Shown: positions 11,969 through 24,232, numbered from the stretch's first letter. The stretch is 64,000 nt of DNA from Hysterangium stoloniferum (GCA_015178975.1 WHVD01000040.1:434001-498000), one strand, 5' to 3'. The notes: generated by a model not told the origin, from the sequence alone. Made by a program: numbers and translations.

Positions 11969-13490
11969 TGTTAAGAACAGAAAACAGACTGAAGTCAGTA
12001 GACTGAAGGGGACTGAATGGAAGGACTTGGCTTCAGCTTATGTGCTGTGCCCTCCCTCACAAGTTACCATCAGGTGTCCTTAAATTTTGGGTGGGCAGAA
12101 ACTAGTCCTGTTGAATAATCCTCTCGGTAAGTCACCAATTGGAAGCTGAAGGATAAGTTGAGGGTTGGATTGAAGGGTTGGAAACCAAGAGTGGGAAACT
12201 AACTGAGGGTACAGGTGAGCACAAGCAGAGGTGGAGGATGGGAAATTTTAGAGCGAGACTATGGGAGTTGTTCAGGAGTGTTCTGAGTTGATATTCTGAT
12301 TGCTTTGTAGCTACATTACAGTTGGACTTAAATACTAGTTATCAGTGTCTCAAAATACTAACTAAGGTAAGAGTGGGAATGTCCAATTAGTGACAAATAA
12401 ACTTGACTAGGAACTGGAAAGTTACGATAAGATCGGAAGCTGTGATTAACTGAGAGAGGAATTACGAAAAAGGGAATAGTACAAGAGCTACAAGTATATA
12501 TGGGCATATGTGAAACATAGAGTAGAATGGATCATCATAAATAAAAAAGGGACATGTTACGACCGGACAATCCCTCCGGACTCCAGGCACTAACCTGTAC
12601 GCCATCATGCCCTACACGCACCAAATGTCTGTTTATAGGATTTCCCGCCCGGACTCCGTTACATCAAGACTTGTTACGTTAAACCTTATTACGACACATA
12701 TCAGTCACTGGACTTCCCCTGGACTCCGTCTCTGTCTATGTCTGTCTTCATCCCACACATCAGTCACCGGACCCCACTCAGAATCCCGTCACCACTCTAA
12801 TCGAGCCCTGTTCCCGTTTTAGTCAAATGACCTGTCACAATTTAGGACTCCACTCCCGCTCCGTTTCCCATTATGGGTTATGTTTTGTCACAATTTGGAC
12901 TGGATTTGGTATGTCATTCACTCCACGGTCTATATAAACTGGCAGATGTTGTACATACAATCCAGTCAGAAAATTAGCTTAGATTCCCCCAGTAATCTAA
13001 TAACATTTTCCGCTCTAAAACCCTACTTGATTCACACCGCTCGCACTAGTCGGAGCCCACGGGCTCCGGCACATCTATCTCTCTCAACTATGTCGACTCA
13101 CGACCCATGACCTCTGACCTATGACCTATGACTCATGAACCCCGCCCGGACTCCCCGGGATTCCCGTCCATCTGTTTGAAATTGGACAACACGATCTAGT
13201 GAGGGCACAGCCTATAAGCTGAAGCCAAGTCCTACCGGATATCCCGCGGGTTTCTCTGGAGACCCGCCCTGTGTGTGTATCCTAACAGGACATATCAAAT
13301 CATAACCAGATGGTACGAGTATAACTTGACAGGGGCATAAATGGCATTTGATTGCCATGAAGGTATACATCAGTGTTGGTGTACAGATGGTTGCCGATAC
13401 AATGACTTGGCCAATGACTTGAAATGTAGGTGGACAATAATATCGTCGGGGACCATCAGGTTGCAACAGGGTTGCAACACAGTCATAACA
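11969..13490 (-). mobile_element. LTR family B with non-matching flanks (contains LTR A)
   Basis: The ends are TGTTAAGAACAG and AGTCATAACA, as in other family B copies, with a family A LTR inserted at 12555-13287. The flanks TATAC and ATCTA do not match. The left side is gag and the right side is the RNase H/integrase linker of another copy. This suggests LTR-LTR recombination between two elements, or a deletion. Confidence 0.8.
12555..13287 (+). mobile_element. Solo LTR, family A (TSD GGACA)
   Basis: TGTTACGACCGG...GTATCCTAACA, 733 bp, with GGACA at 12550-12554 and 13288-13292. It interrupts the family B LTR at a point that is contiguous in the copy at 34340-34380. TATA-like TCTATATAAAC lies near 12928. 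Confidence 0.95.
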
Positions 13491-13593
13491 ATCTAGCAGA
13501 ATTGCCAATAGAATGTCTTGATGTAGTTTCTCGATGTCCATAATGATAATTCCATGGATGATGGGATGGATGAGAAAAGTCACACAGACTGAT

Positions 13594-14401
13594 TGGTACG
13601 ACCAGAATTCCCGCTGGACTCCAGGCACTAACTTATACACACCAATTGCCAGTTTACTGGAATTCCTGCCGGACTCCGTACATTAGACTTATCCACATTT
13701 GACCTCATTACATTGTGTATCAGTCACTGGAATACCCACTGGACTCTGTCCCTGTCTATGTCTGACCTCATCCCACACATCAGTCACTGGACCCCGCTTG
13801 GAAAACCTGTCCTCCCTCTAACTGAGTCTTGTTCCCATTTTAATCAAATGACCTGTCACGATTCGGACTCTGCTCCCACTCCGTTTCCTGTTATGGTTTA
13901 TGATTTGTCATGATTCGGGCTCTGCTCTGTTCCATCCCATTCCTAACACCAAATTTGGTGTTTACTATTCTCATTTTATGTTTTGCCAGTTTCATTTCAT
14001 TATTACTGGATTTGGTATGTTATTCATTCCACAGTCTATATAGTCTGGCAGATGTTGTACATACAATCCAGTCAGAAAATCGGCTTAGATTCCCCCCAGT
14101 AATCTAATACATTTTCTGCTCTAAACTCCTCCTTGAATTACACCACTCTCGCTAGTCGGAGCCCGCGGGCTCCGACACATCTTTCTCTCTTATTTATCTC
14201 AATTCCCCGACCTCTCAACCCATGACCTCTGACCTACGACCCCTTGACCCACGAACCCCACCCGGACTCCCCGGGATTCCAGTCCACCTGTCTGAAATTG
14301 GATAACACAATCTCATGAGGGCATGGCCTATAAGCTGAAGCCAAGTCTTACTGGATTACCCACAGGTTCCTCTGGAAACCTGCCATGTACGTACCCTAAC
14401 A
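13594..14401 (+). mobile_element. Solo LTR, family A (TSD CTGAT)
   Basis: The element begins TGGTACGACC (one change from TGTTACGACC) and ends GTACCCTAACA, with CTGAT at 13589-13593 and 14402-14406. TATA-like TCTATATAGTC lies near 14034. It interrupts pol between the RNase H end and the integrase linker. Confidence 0.93.
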
Positions 14402-14564
14402 CTGATGCAGTAAGCTGCTGATTTGTGAAAATGGGTTTCAAGTTATGTGGGTTTACCATGGCATAGTCATTGCTCCCCTCTTTAGGATAGACATCCCATC
14501 ATCTAGTTAAAATGTTGGGTTTGCTGCCTAGGTGGCTGGGTCAAAAATGGATAATCATGTTAAA

Positions 14565-15439
14565 TGTAATCCTGGTGCCCCCAGTCTTACGCACGGACCC
14601 TTTAGTTTTACGTGATTACATAATCACCGTGTTGTACAGTATAAGTAGCCGGGAAGTTTTCAGGACCTTAGATCTTACCGTACACTGCACTTGCCTGTAT
14701 CTTGTTCTGCTCTGGACAATACACTGTGGTCCTGTCAACTTGTGTGACCGCCAGTGATCCCAATTGACAACAGGATTACACTTTTTTTTTGACACTGGCC
14801 ATTTGTTATTTCTCATCCATACGTGCGCCCGCACACCCGTGCACACTGCCGTACCGTCATCGAGTGCCCCCACACGTACGCATGCATGCACACACATCCA
14901 CACCGCCGTGCACCCTTGCACACTGCACACGTATGCGCGCATGCACACCCATCCATGCTGCCGCGTGCCCCTGCATGCCCTGCACCGTAGTTGAGCACCT
15001 GCATTTTGGAGAAATGTTTTATGTGAATAATTGACGATTAGAAGCTGTTATTTTGGATCCCCTTGTTTTTTGTTTGTTTTTTTTAGTGCCGTATCAATTT
15101 CCGTCGCTGCCATGTGTTTTTTTGGTCGGGATACAGACTCCGCCGCCTGAAGCTCCACATTAACAGAGGAGGTCCAGCAGGGTTGAATCTGGGGTGGTGG
15201 GTTGGTTTTTGTGTGGGGAGGGGTGTAATCCTGGTGCCTCCAGTCTTATGCACGGACCCTTTAGTTTTATGTGATTACATAATCACCGTGTTGTACGGTA
15301 TAAGTAGCCAGGAAGTTTTCAGGACCTTAGATCTTACAGTATGCTGCACTTGCCTGTATCTTGTTCTGCTCTGGACAATACACCGTGGTCCTGTCAACTT
15401 GTGTGACCGCCAGTGATCCCAATTGACGACGGGATTACA
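14565..15439 (+). mobile_element. TRIM-1, a complete miniature LTR element (TSD TTAAA)
   Basis: Two near-identical 216-bp LTRs (14565-14780 and 15224-15439) start TGTAATCCTGG and end GGATTACA. They flank a 443-bp interior with no recognisable protein. TTAAA is duplicated at 14560-14564 and 15440-15444. The purine tract GTGTGGGGAGGGG stands directly before the 3' LTR, giving a plus orientation. Each LTR has a TATA-like GTATAAGTAGCC. The interior carries alternating purine/pyrimidine CACGTACGCATGCATG-type sequence. Removing the element and one TTAAA restores the RNase H frame. It must borrow enzymes from an autonomous LTR element. Confidence 0.93.
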
Positions 15440-15972
15440 TTAAAGGCTAATAGGTATTCAGACCAATGGGCCTGCTGGTGGGTCAAGAGTTTTGTAGTTG
15501 AAAAGTATTCCAGGTTTTTATGATCAGTTACAATGTAAATTGGAATTCCCCAGCCTTACAAATAGTGTCGCCATGATTTGAAAGCGGCAAAAATTGCTAG
15601 GAGTTCCTTGTCATGAACATCATAATTGAACTCTGGTCTGGTGAAAATATGGGACAGAAAAGCCACAGGGTGGACTTCTCCATTAGAGTCCTGGATAGAC
15701 TGAATGGCTCCAAGTGCATAGTCTGAGGCATCTGTCTCAATAATGAGTGGAATGTCCAGTTTCCAATGTGAAAGGATTGGAGCTGAAGAAAAAGAATTTT
15801 TTAAAATATTGAAAGGTTTTTGACACTCATCATCAAAAGTCCATGGGGCACCCTTGCATATAAGATGAGTAAGGGGAACTGTGATCTCAGAATATCCATG
15901 GATAAACTGTTGGTAAAAATTGGCAAAGCCAAGGAAAGATTGTATATCTTTGACTTTTCTGGGTTCTTAACT

Positions 15973-16463
15973 GAGTGCCACTCCTGTTATGGTCAAATGA
16001 CCTGTCATGTTTTGGACTCCACCCCCATCCCTAACACCTAGTTTGGTGTTTACTCGTCCTGATTTATGTTTACTTGTTTAGTCCATCATTATTACTGGAT
16101 TTAGTATTGCATACATTTCACAGTCTATATAGTCTAGCTGATATTTGTACATACAATCTGGTCAGAAAATTGACTAAGTTTCCCCAGTAACTCTAGCACC
16201 TATTTTATTCTATCTCCACCTCTCATCTCACAATGCTATTGACCCCATCAGAGCCTGTGGGCTTTCCAACTAGGTCTTTTGACATCAACTTTCACACATT
16301 GACCTATTGACTACACTGGACTCCCCAGGTTTCCCATCTGCTTGTTTGAAATTGGACACTACAATCTCACAAGGGTGCAGCCTATAAGCTGAAGCCAAAT
16401 CCCACTGGAATACCTGTGGGTTTCTCTGGAAACCCTCCGCTAAGCTCTGCATGCACCTTAACA
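15973..16463 (+). mobile_element. LTR family A fragment (3' two thirds)
   Basis: Matches family A from the TGACCTGTCA region through the TATA-like TCTATATAGTC (about 16122), the AAGCTGAAGCCAA motif (about 16386) and the CACCTTAACA end. The first about 250 bp are missing and no duplication is seen, so it is a truncated copy within RT/RNase H. Confidence 0.75.
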
Positions 16464-16764
16464 CCAATATTTTATGACTTGTACTTTGGCCTCATCCATA
16501 CAGAGTCCATTGGGTCCTATTATGAAACCCAGATATTCCACAGAGTCTGTGTCAAAAGTACATTTTTTACTATTTGCAAATAAACCATGCTGTCTGAGTC
16601 TCTGGAGAACTTCGTGGACCTGTTTGTCATGTACTGTGGGGTCCTTGGAGTAGATAAGAATGTCATCCAGATAAACAATGATGCATACATCAAGCATGTC
16701 AGAGAAAATATTATTAATAAAATGTTGAAAAACAGATGGAGCATTGGTGAGCCCAAAGGGCATC

Positions 16765-17095
16765 TGTAAGGGCAACCCTAAGAGTGGATATCACACTAGT
16801 AGAGGAAATCCAAAGGTATATATAAATGACTAAATACAAGATAACTATCTACTCACCTAGTAGAGGAAATCCAAAGAGAAAAGTCTAAGGAAACTCTACC
16901 AGGTGTGACACATCAGCTATACAGCATGCAGTGTATTTTCCCACGCCTTAAGCGCCCTCTTACATCAGTTCAATGTACCCTATAAAGAATAAGATGTCCT
17001 GTTATGGGGAGGTAATAAAATGGAATAGACAATAAGGCATAATCTGGGGGGTACTAATCTGGGGAAAATAAAGTGTGATGACTTGTCCCCTTACA
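16765..17095. mobile_element. Solo LTR, family F (TSD GCATC)
   Basis: TGTAAGGGCAACC...CCCCTTACA, 331 bp, flanked by GCATC at 16760-16764 and 17096-17100. The RT frame (GALNGW to MPFGLTNAP) is continuous across it once the insertion is discounted. Confidence 0.93.
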
Positions 17096-17733
17096 GCATC
17101 ACCAACCATTCAAAGCCCCATAACGGGTCCTAAAAGTGGTTTTCCACTCATCTCCCATGGAGATCTGGATCAAGTGGTAGGAGGCATGTTTAAGGTCTAT
17201 TTTGGTATAAATATGGGCATTCCATGGAGCATCGAGCAGGTCAGATATAAGTGGGAGTGGATACTTATCCTTCCATGTAACAGTATTGAGTCCTCTGAAA
17301 TCAACACATAGTTGAAGGGATCCATCCTTTTTCTTAACAAACAGAACAGGTGCTCCAAAAGGAGACTTGGAGGGTCTGATAAAACCTATGGACAAATGTT
17401 CATCCAGGAAATCCCAGATTGTAGAAAGTTCTGTGGAGGACAGCAGGTAGATATGTCCAAGGGATGGCTGGGCACCTTCTTTGAGGTCAATTTTTAAGTC
17501 ATACTCTCTGTGGGGTGGAATCCGGTCAGCTTTATGCTTACTAAAAACATCTACAAAATCATGGTATTTCTTGGGGATGCCTTCTAGGTCAGCAGATTGC
17601 TCAGATGCTGGAGTTGAAAAATGACTGGTTGCTTCATCAATTTTCAAATTGATAGTGAATGCCTGGGATCCATCCATTTTTGTAGCCCTTATAAATGCTG
17701 CAGCATTAATGAGAGAAATAGATGGAGGTGGAA

Positions 17734-18176
17734 TGTATGCAATACTAAATCTAGTAATAATAAAACCAAAACAAGTAATCATGAAATGGGATGGGTAAAC
17801 ACCAAACTAGGTGTTAGGGACAGAATGGAATGGAGGTGGAGTCTGAAACATGACAGGTCATTTGACCATAATGGGAGCAGAGCTCAGTTAAAGAGCTGAT
17901 GGGTTGTCTGGGCAGAGTCCAGTGACTGGTGTGTGAAATGGAGTCCGACATAGACAGGTTTGACGTGCATGGGTCCTGGCGGAGTCAGGCATAGGTTGGT
18001 TTGACAAGCACAGGTCCCAGCGGGTTGTCCAATGACTGATGCATGAGACAGAGGTCAGGTGCAGATAAGGCAGGGTCCAGAGCCCAGCAGGTTTTCTGGT
18101 TAGCTATAACCTGGTATAGAGAGTCAAGTGCATATAGGATGAGGTCTGGAGCCCAGTAGGTTTTCTGGTCCTAACA
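17734..18176 (-). mobile_element. LTR family A fragment (U3 part)
   Basis: Similar to the first part of family A in the minus sense, ending GGTCCTAACA at 18176 and broken off at the TATA region on its left. It truncates the 5' end of the minus-strand pol. Confidence 0.65.
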
Positions 18177-18179
18177 GAT

Positions 18180-18745
18180 AGAGTAGCTGGCACCTGTGCA
18201 TCAGTGGTCCCTGCAAGCTTTGTGGTGGGAGCCATCAGTGTAGATGATGATGGAGGAAGGGTCCTGGTTGGCAGTGTGGATGGTGAGGCAGAGTTGCTCA
18301 ATGAAGTGGGTGCACTCTTCAGGGCTAAAGGGTGGACTCAGGATGTTCTTTGAAAGGAGGTCACCCCATGCAGGATGGTGTGTGAGGTGAGGTGGTGGAT
18401 GATGGTGGTTCAGTTGCATGAGCCATTTGGGGAGGCAGGGGGGGGAAGGTGGCCCTCCCAGCTGGGAGTGGCCCCTGCTAAGACTTGGGATGAGGTGGGG
18501 AGGTGACTGAACTGAATGGTGGCATTAGTGGAGAGTTTGCATAGCAGGTGGGGGATAGGGAGGATGGCACCAATATGGTGCCTTTCTGTGACAGGGGATG
18601 TGCAGAAAGTGCCAAGGATCCATTGGAGAGCTTCAGTCTGGGCCTTTTCGTGGGGCTTGATGGGTTGTTTCTGACAGGTGCCAGTGTACCACACTGGGGA
18701 GGTGAAGGTGAGGATGGGGATGATGATAGCATGGTAAAGGAGTCT
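18180..18745 (-). pseudogene. LINE (Tad-like) RT C-terminus and RNase H, 5'-inverted part
   Basis: On the minus strand a frame reads VRLLYHAIIIPILTFTSPVW, the thumb/C-terminal part of a non-LTR RT. It continues KPHEKAQTEALQWILGTF and, after a frame change, reaches the RNase H motif IIIYTDGSHHKA (about 18260-18225). The fragment is oriented opposite to the 3' end that follows at 18746-19262. The join is sharp near 18745. This is the arrangement expected from twin priming during LINE insertion. Confidence 0.72.
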
Positions 18746-19262
18746 CACATGACCACCCTGCACCTCTCAAAGTTCCACAAGGAATATGGAGGGCCCCACT
18801 GCACTCATACTTGTGTCATCCAGGCCATCACAGGCCATGGATTCTACAGTGCCTACTACCACTGTTTTCTCCCTGACCTCCCATCATCCTGCCTCTGTGG
18901 CACATCATCCATTCAGTCCCACCTTCACATATTGGCCAAGTGCCCCCCCTATGAGGAACACTGCCACCTCCTGCTTGCTGCCTCTCAGGACATGTCCCCC
19001 ACCACCATCCTCAGAACCCACAAAGGACTCACCGCCCTAGCAAAGTTCATCAATGCTTCCAACACCTTTGGCAAGTCATAGCCCCCCCCTTTTGTTTCCA
19101 TCTCTCCCTCCACACTTTTTCCTACCTCCTTACAATTGACCCTCATATCCACACCTACTTGCCCTGGCATCTACATACATTTCTCTACCTACCATTAGGG
19201 TCCCTGTTCCCAACCACTATGTATCTTAGTTGTGTGATGTGGTATATAAATTTATTTTTTTT
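18746..19262 (+). pseudogene. LINE 3' end (C-terminal Cys/His segment and 3' UTR)
   Basis: The plus-strand frame reads CVIQAITGHGFYSAYYHCFL, CLCGTSS and HLHILAKCPPYEEHCHLL, and stops at 19081 (FGKS). This Cys/His segment is the usual C-terminus of fungal LINE ORF2. A 3' UTR of about 180 bp follows, ending in a T/A-rich tail (about 19250-19268). It is the sense half of the LINE whose 5' half is inverted at 18180-18745. Confidence 0.72.
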
Positions 19263-19269
19263 TAAAAAG

Positions 19270-19984
19270 GGGGGATCATGTGACCATGTTTTTTATTTAT
19301 TTTTTAATACATTATATACCACATCACATAACTACTGTAAGATACATAGCAGTTGGGAACAGGGACCCTAATGGTAGGTAGAGAAATGTAAGTAGATGCT
19401 GGGGCAAGTAGGTGTGGGTATGAGGGTCAATTGTAGAGAGGGGGAAAGGAGGAGAGGGAGAGAGAAAAACCAAGGGGGCCAAAGGTGTTGAAGATATTGA
19501 TGAACTTTGCTGGGGCAGTGAGCCCTTTGTGGGTTCTGATGTATGTAAGACTAGTATCTGCTGCAGGTGCAGACAGACACTAGAATGAGTGATGGGGAAT
19601 AAAACCACTATTGTATTGAAATCCACATGTACATAATATATACTAGTGGAGAACAATGGGATGTGAGCAACAATGGGATGTGGACTACAATAGGATATGG
19701 ACTACAATGAGATGCAAACAACAATAGAACTAACTATTACCAAATCACAGTGTAGGGAGTCTCACTCCCTTACACTGAGGATGGCGGAGGGGGACAGGTC
19801 CTGAGAGGTGGCAAGTAGGAGGTGGTGGTGTTCTTCATAGAGGGGGCACTCAGATAGTATGTGAAGGTGGGACTGAAATGCCTTATGTGCCACAGGGGCA
19901 GGATGAGGGGAGGTCAGGGAGAAATTGGTGGTAGTAAGTGCTGTAGAATCCATGGCCCATGATGGCATGGATGACACAGGTATT
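19270..19984 (-). pseudogene. Second LINE 3' end, tail-to-tail with the first
   Basis: Minus-strand copy of the same LINE 3' end, with MPSWAMDSTALTTTNFSL-region coding (a frame-shifted read), HLHILSECPLYEEHHHLL, then EPTKGS. Its 3' UTR ends in an A/T tail facing that of the first LINE. Only about 20 unrelated bases (GGGGGGATCATGTGACCATG) separate the tails. A 234-bp insertion splits the last coding part (19541-19774). Confidence 0.72.
19541..19774. mobile_element. Small LTR-like insertion in LINE
   Basis: A block absent from the first LINE copy, ending TGTAAGACTAG and CTCCCTTACA. Flanks CTGAT and CTGAG are a near duplication. It contains three or four ACAATGGGATGTG-type units. Size and ends suggest a short LTR or SINE-like element; the class is unsure. 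Confidence 0.45.
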
Positions 19985-20182
19985 GGGAACTTGCACAGAC
20001 CACAGTAGACATTAGAATCCAAGTTGGCTTGTATCTATGAGTGAGCTACAGGGGATTATATATGTCTACAGGGAAGAAGGTTCTGGAAGGGATGACAGAG
20101 ATATTTACTAAAGCTATGTTAAGTATATTCCAAGATATTCTATAATATTCTAGGGATGTCAGGTTGATTACCAACATTCCTC
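19985..20182 (-). mobile_element. LTR-like end at 5' border of second LINE
   Basis: Read on the minus strand, a purine-rich AAGAGGAA is followed by TGTTGGTAATCAACC and about 190 bp of non-coding sequence to the start of the LINE. It resembles a polypurine tract plus LTR of a Copia-type element, but no matching end or duplication was confirmed. Confidence 0.35.
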
Positions 20183-21137
20183 TTCAAACTGAGCATTCTG
20201 GGACATAATCCAGTAATAAAAGTGAAAAATAATCATGATAGGGAATATGAAATAAAGAAATATAACCAGGAATAAAACTCAAAGGAAAAATCATCAACCT
20301 AAAAAAGGATGCAGAAATGCTGTAGGAGCATCCAAGCATCAACTACCAGCAGAGCAAACAGCTGTTTATATCTGCAGACCTCTGAATATCCAAAAAAGCT
20401 GATTGTACACTGATGATGTCCCAAATTTATACACTGATGGTGTCTTCAATAATATGCTGATGCCATCTCAAATGGGACACTTTTGTGAGTCATTTTATAT
20501 GCCATGAGTGCTTCAATAGGTCTTGAAATAGTTGTGTATGTTTGGGAAGATCCTCAAAAGGTGGGCCATCAGGGGATAATTGGGTGTAGGACTGTTTCAG
20601 GATAAGAAGAGTGATCACATGGGCTGCAGGTACTCATTGGATCCATTTATCCTTGTTTCTTGCACCAGAGTCTAGGTTCATATGCAGCCAATAATTTATC
20701 ATGGCAATTTGTATTGAAGAGATATTTCTGGAAAACAATATGACATGGTTTTTAAGGTAGGTAGATTCAGCCTTCAACTCTGGCATAGCCTTCCCAGTGT
20801 AGAGATAATCCAAAGCTGGACATTCTTCCTTCTAACTTGTTTTGATATCTTCACCAGCTTGTTAAGCAGTGGAAGGTGAAGTTTTAGAGGAGTATCAAAC
20901 ATTAGAGATGATGGATAATGAAGGTAATCCGAGATCTTGTCATCTTCATGTGGTAATGAGCATACCAAATCCCATTTTCCTGACCATAAAGTCAAACTTG
21001 AGTTATTTTGAGAACTACAAATAACTTTAAATAGCTTACTCTAATTTGCCATCTGTTCTTCTGGTCTCTCCACAAGGAGTCAATGACATCATGTTCTGGA
21101 ATCCATGACTCTGTTGGAGATAGATGATGATAAGAGG
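20183..21137. other. Unassigned AT-rich sequence
   Basis: There is no recognisable gene. One minus-strand frame of 73 codons (20774-20995) contains LHLPLLNKLVKISKQVRRKN and is preceded by further decayed coding-like sequence. It could be a gene relic, but I do not recognise the family. Confidence 0.3.
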
Positions 21138-21548
21138 ATATCTGAAAACTATTAAGTATATCAAATTTTAATATACTCTAAAGGTTATTTAAATATCTGG
21201 GATGTGATTCAAACATAATTTGGGTTTTCAAACTTTGGGAATGTTTAAAACTTATTTGTATATTATGAAACAAAGCATCTTTCAGGACCTGAATAGATTA
21301 TGTATGAAAATGTTTTGTAGACTAGAACATCAAAACTTTTAAAAAGCATATCCTTTTAAATAGACCATTTCATGCATGTGTATGTCAATGACACCTCTGA
21401 ATACATATGTATCACATTGGAATGTGTCTGTCAATCTGAACAGATTTCTACTTGATTCAACATACCAAGAATATATAGGTGGTTTCACTTAATGAAGAAA
21501 GTCATAGGATGAAAAATTTGCAATGATATCTCACATGTTTTACTAGTA
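21138..21548 (+). repeat. Interspersed repeat H, copy 1
   Basis: About 410 bp beginning GGATATCTGAAAACTATTAAG and similar throughout to 46752-47160 and to the reverse complement of 56183-56522. There is no coding capacity. It ends at the TACTAG that abuts the gag zinc-knuckle remnant. Probably a non-autonomous element. Confidence 0.7.
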
Positions 21549-24232
21549 ATAACAACCTCTGCCTTCTCTATGGGAAAGGCGGACACAAGGTTTCTGATTG
21601 CACTGTTAAGTCAAACCCTTCCAAAGCTTAACTTCTACTATGACTTCAACATCCACGGAAAAACCCACCATGGAGCTGAAAAAAGAGTAAGCAACCCTCC
21701 AGAATATGCACAGACAGAGGGTTGCATTGACTCCCTCCATGTATCTGATATTATCCATCTCAATGCATCCACTCTCTCTAATCCCAACTCATTCTTTGTA
21801 AAACCTGTTTCTGACCTTCTTAAAAATTTAGTGTTCTGAGCTCTGATAGATTCTGGCTTTATACACTGCTTTGTAGATACCACCTTTGCCATGAAACATA
21901 ATCTGAAACTCCATTCTGTTCCTGCAATTTCTTTGCATCTGTTTGATGGCACTAGCAACACAGCAATTACTCAAGCCTGCAACATGTCTATCCAGTTTCC
22001 ATGTGGAACATCCCAGATGGTTACTTTGTTTGTAACACAGTTGGACTCTAGCTGTTCGGTCATTCTTGGATACAACTGACTCACCCAATATAATCCATTG
22101 GGTATTGGGCAGTATTAACTTCTGGATTCCTGACACTTCCATTCCTCCTTCAGTCTCCATGGCAATTCCAGCTTCTAACAAAACCTCTAAACCTCCGAAA
22201 ATCTCTCTTATCAATGCTGTGGCATTTGTTAGGGTGAGTAAACTGGACAGATTGCAGTGTTTTTCAATCAGCTTAAAGGTTGATGAAGCATCTGGATGTT
22301 TTGCAACTCCAGAATTACTGTATCTGAGCTAAAAGCTGACCTGGAAGGAGTTCCCGAAAAATGCCATGATTTCACAGATATTTTCAGTAAGCAAAAAGCT
22401 GACCAGCTTGCACCACATAGGCCTTATGACTTAAAATTTGATATTGAGCCCAGTTCAAACCCACCCTTTGGACCTACATATTTACCTGTTGTCCCAATCA
22501 GAACTTTTGTCTATTTGAGAGTTCTTGGATGAACATCTGTTGATAGGTTTTATCCATCCCTGAAAGTCTCCATATGAAACACCCATCCTTTTTTTCAAGA
22601 AGAAGGATGGTTCCCTCCACCTCTGTGTTGATTTCTGAGGCTTGAATTCCATAACATGGAAAGATAAGTATCCACTCCCACTCATTACCAATTTACTCAA
22701 TGCCCCACAGAAAGCTCAGATTTACACCAAAATAGATCTTAAACATGCCTATCATTTGGTCCAAATTGCTGAAGGTGATGAATGGAAGACTGTTTTCCAC
22801 ACCTGCTATGGATCCTTTAAATGGTTGGTTATGCTATTTAGCCTTACCAATGTTCCCTTCGCTTTTCAACATTTTGTTAATGATATATTTTCCAATTGTT
22901 ATAGTCTATTAGCTGACATTTTGGTATTTTCTGAAGATCCTGCTCTTCATGATGAGCAGGTCAACAAGGTTTTCCAAACACTACAAAAAAACAGTCTTTT
23001 TGCTAATGGTAAAAAATCCTACTTTGAATATTCAGGTTTCATTATTGGGCCTGATGGTCTCCATGTGGATGAAACCAAAATTCAAGTTGTCTGCAACTGG
23101 CCTGAGCCATGGAAAGTTCAGGACATCCAGTCATTTTTAGGTTTCACAAATTTCTACTGATGATTTACTTGGAACTATTTGGATATTACAATACCACTCA
23201 CTTGACTTACCCCTAAATTACAACCATGGGTTTTGATGAAAAATGCCATTACTTCTACTCCAATCCTTTCTCATTGGAAACCTGATGTTCTGATTATGCA
23301 ATTGCCACAATTCAATTCTTTCCATTCAAGATTCTGATGGCAAAATTCACTTGGTTGCATTTCTTTCTTGGACACTTTCAATTTCCAAACTCAATTACAA
23401 CATTCATGATAAGGAACTTTTGGCAATCTTCGAGGCTTTCAAACATTGGCAGCACTATCTCAAAGGTTCTGCAATTCCCATTGACATCATTACCAATCAC
23501 AAGAATCTGGAATATTTTTTTGACTACTAAACCTTTGACCTGTTGGCAAGCCCAGTGGTCCAAATTTCTTTCCACTTTCAATATGATTATCCATTTATGG
23601 CCTGGAACTCTTGGTGGAAAACCAGATGCCATGACTCAACAATGGGATGTCTATCCTAAAGAGGGGGAAAGTAATTATGTATGCTGTTGTTAATCCACAT
23701 AACATGAAACCAGTTTTTACAACACAGCAACTTTCTGCATCTATCTGAGCAACTTCTCTCTACCATCCAATTATGCATAGCATTATGATTATGGACATTG
23801 AACAATTACATCAAGATATCCTTTCCACACTTACTTCCAACCTGGCTCTTAAGTCACACCTAGAAGATCCCAAAGATTCTGATCAACCCCAGTGGTCCCA
23901 AGACTCTTAAGGTTTCATCTGTCTTGATGGATGTACATATTTATATTCCAGATTCTGACAATCTCTGACTCTGCATACTTCAGTACAAACATGATCATCC
24001 AATCTCTGGACATTACAGCATTAACAATACTCTTGGATTAATCCAAAGAGAATATACTTGGCCCAACCTCCAAGGTTTTGTAACCCAGTTCTGTAAGTCA
24101 TGTACTACCTGCTTATGCTCCAAATCCCAGAGACATAAGCTGTATGGCCTTCTCAAGCAACTTCCAATACCAGAAAAACCCTGAAATTCAATTTCCATTG
24201 ATTTTATTGAACAACTCCCATCTTCCAAAGGC

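Larger units (their letters stand above)
13491..17733 (-). pseudogene. Ty3/gypsy pol (RT-RNase H-linker), minus strand, split five times
   Basis: The pieces run from right to left. 17733-17101 covers the protease-RT linker and RT start, with FSKHKADRIPPHREYDLKI and VKKKDGSLQLCVDFRGLN and no stop. 16764-16464 covers RT with PFGLTNAPSVFQHFINNIFS and an intact YLDD. 15970-15445 covers RNase H, with FLGFANFYQQF and ETDASDYALGAIQS. 14559-14407 is the RNase H end, with WDVYPKEGSNDYAMVNPHNL. 13593-13491 is the linker before integrase, with MDIEKLHQDILL. Separating them are LTR F, a family A fragment, a TRIM and a family A solo LTR; the left end abuts LTR B. The first about 20 codons of the open frame near 17782 belong to a family A LTR fragment, not to pol. 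Integrase is missing. It is close to the chromovirus copies at 21.6 and 48.9 kb. Confidence 0.88.

Noticed and set aside
17734-17782. Native start of the pol frame at 17782
   Set aside because: The first about 20 codons lie in a family A LTR fragment; pol sequence begins only at about the PPPSISLI stretch.
18548-19081. A 177-codon plus-strand protein
   Set aside because: Only its second half is LINE coding sequence; the first half is the antisense of the inverted RT part, so the frame is an accident of the inversion.
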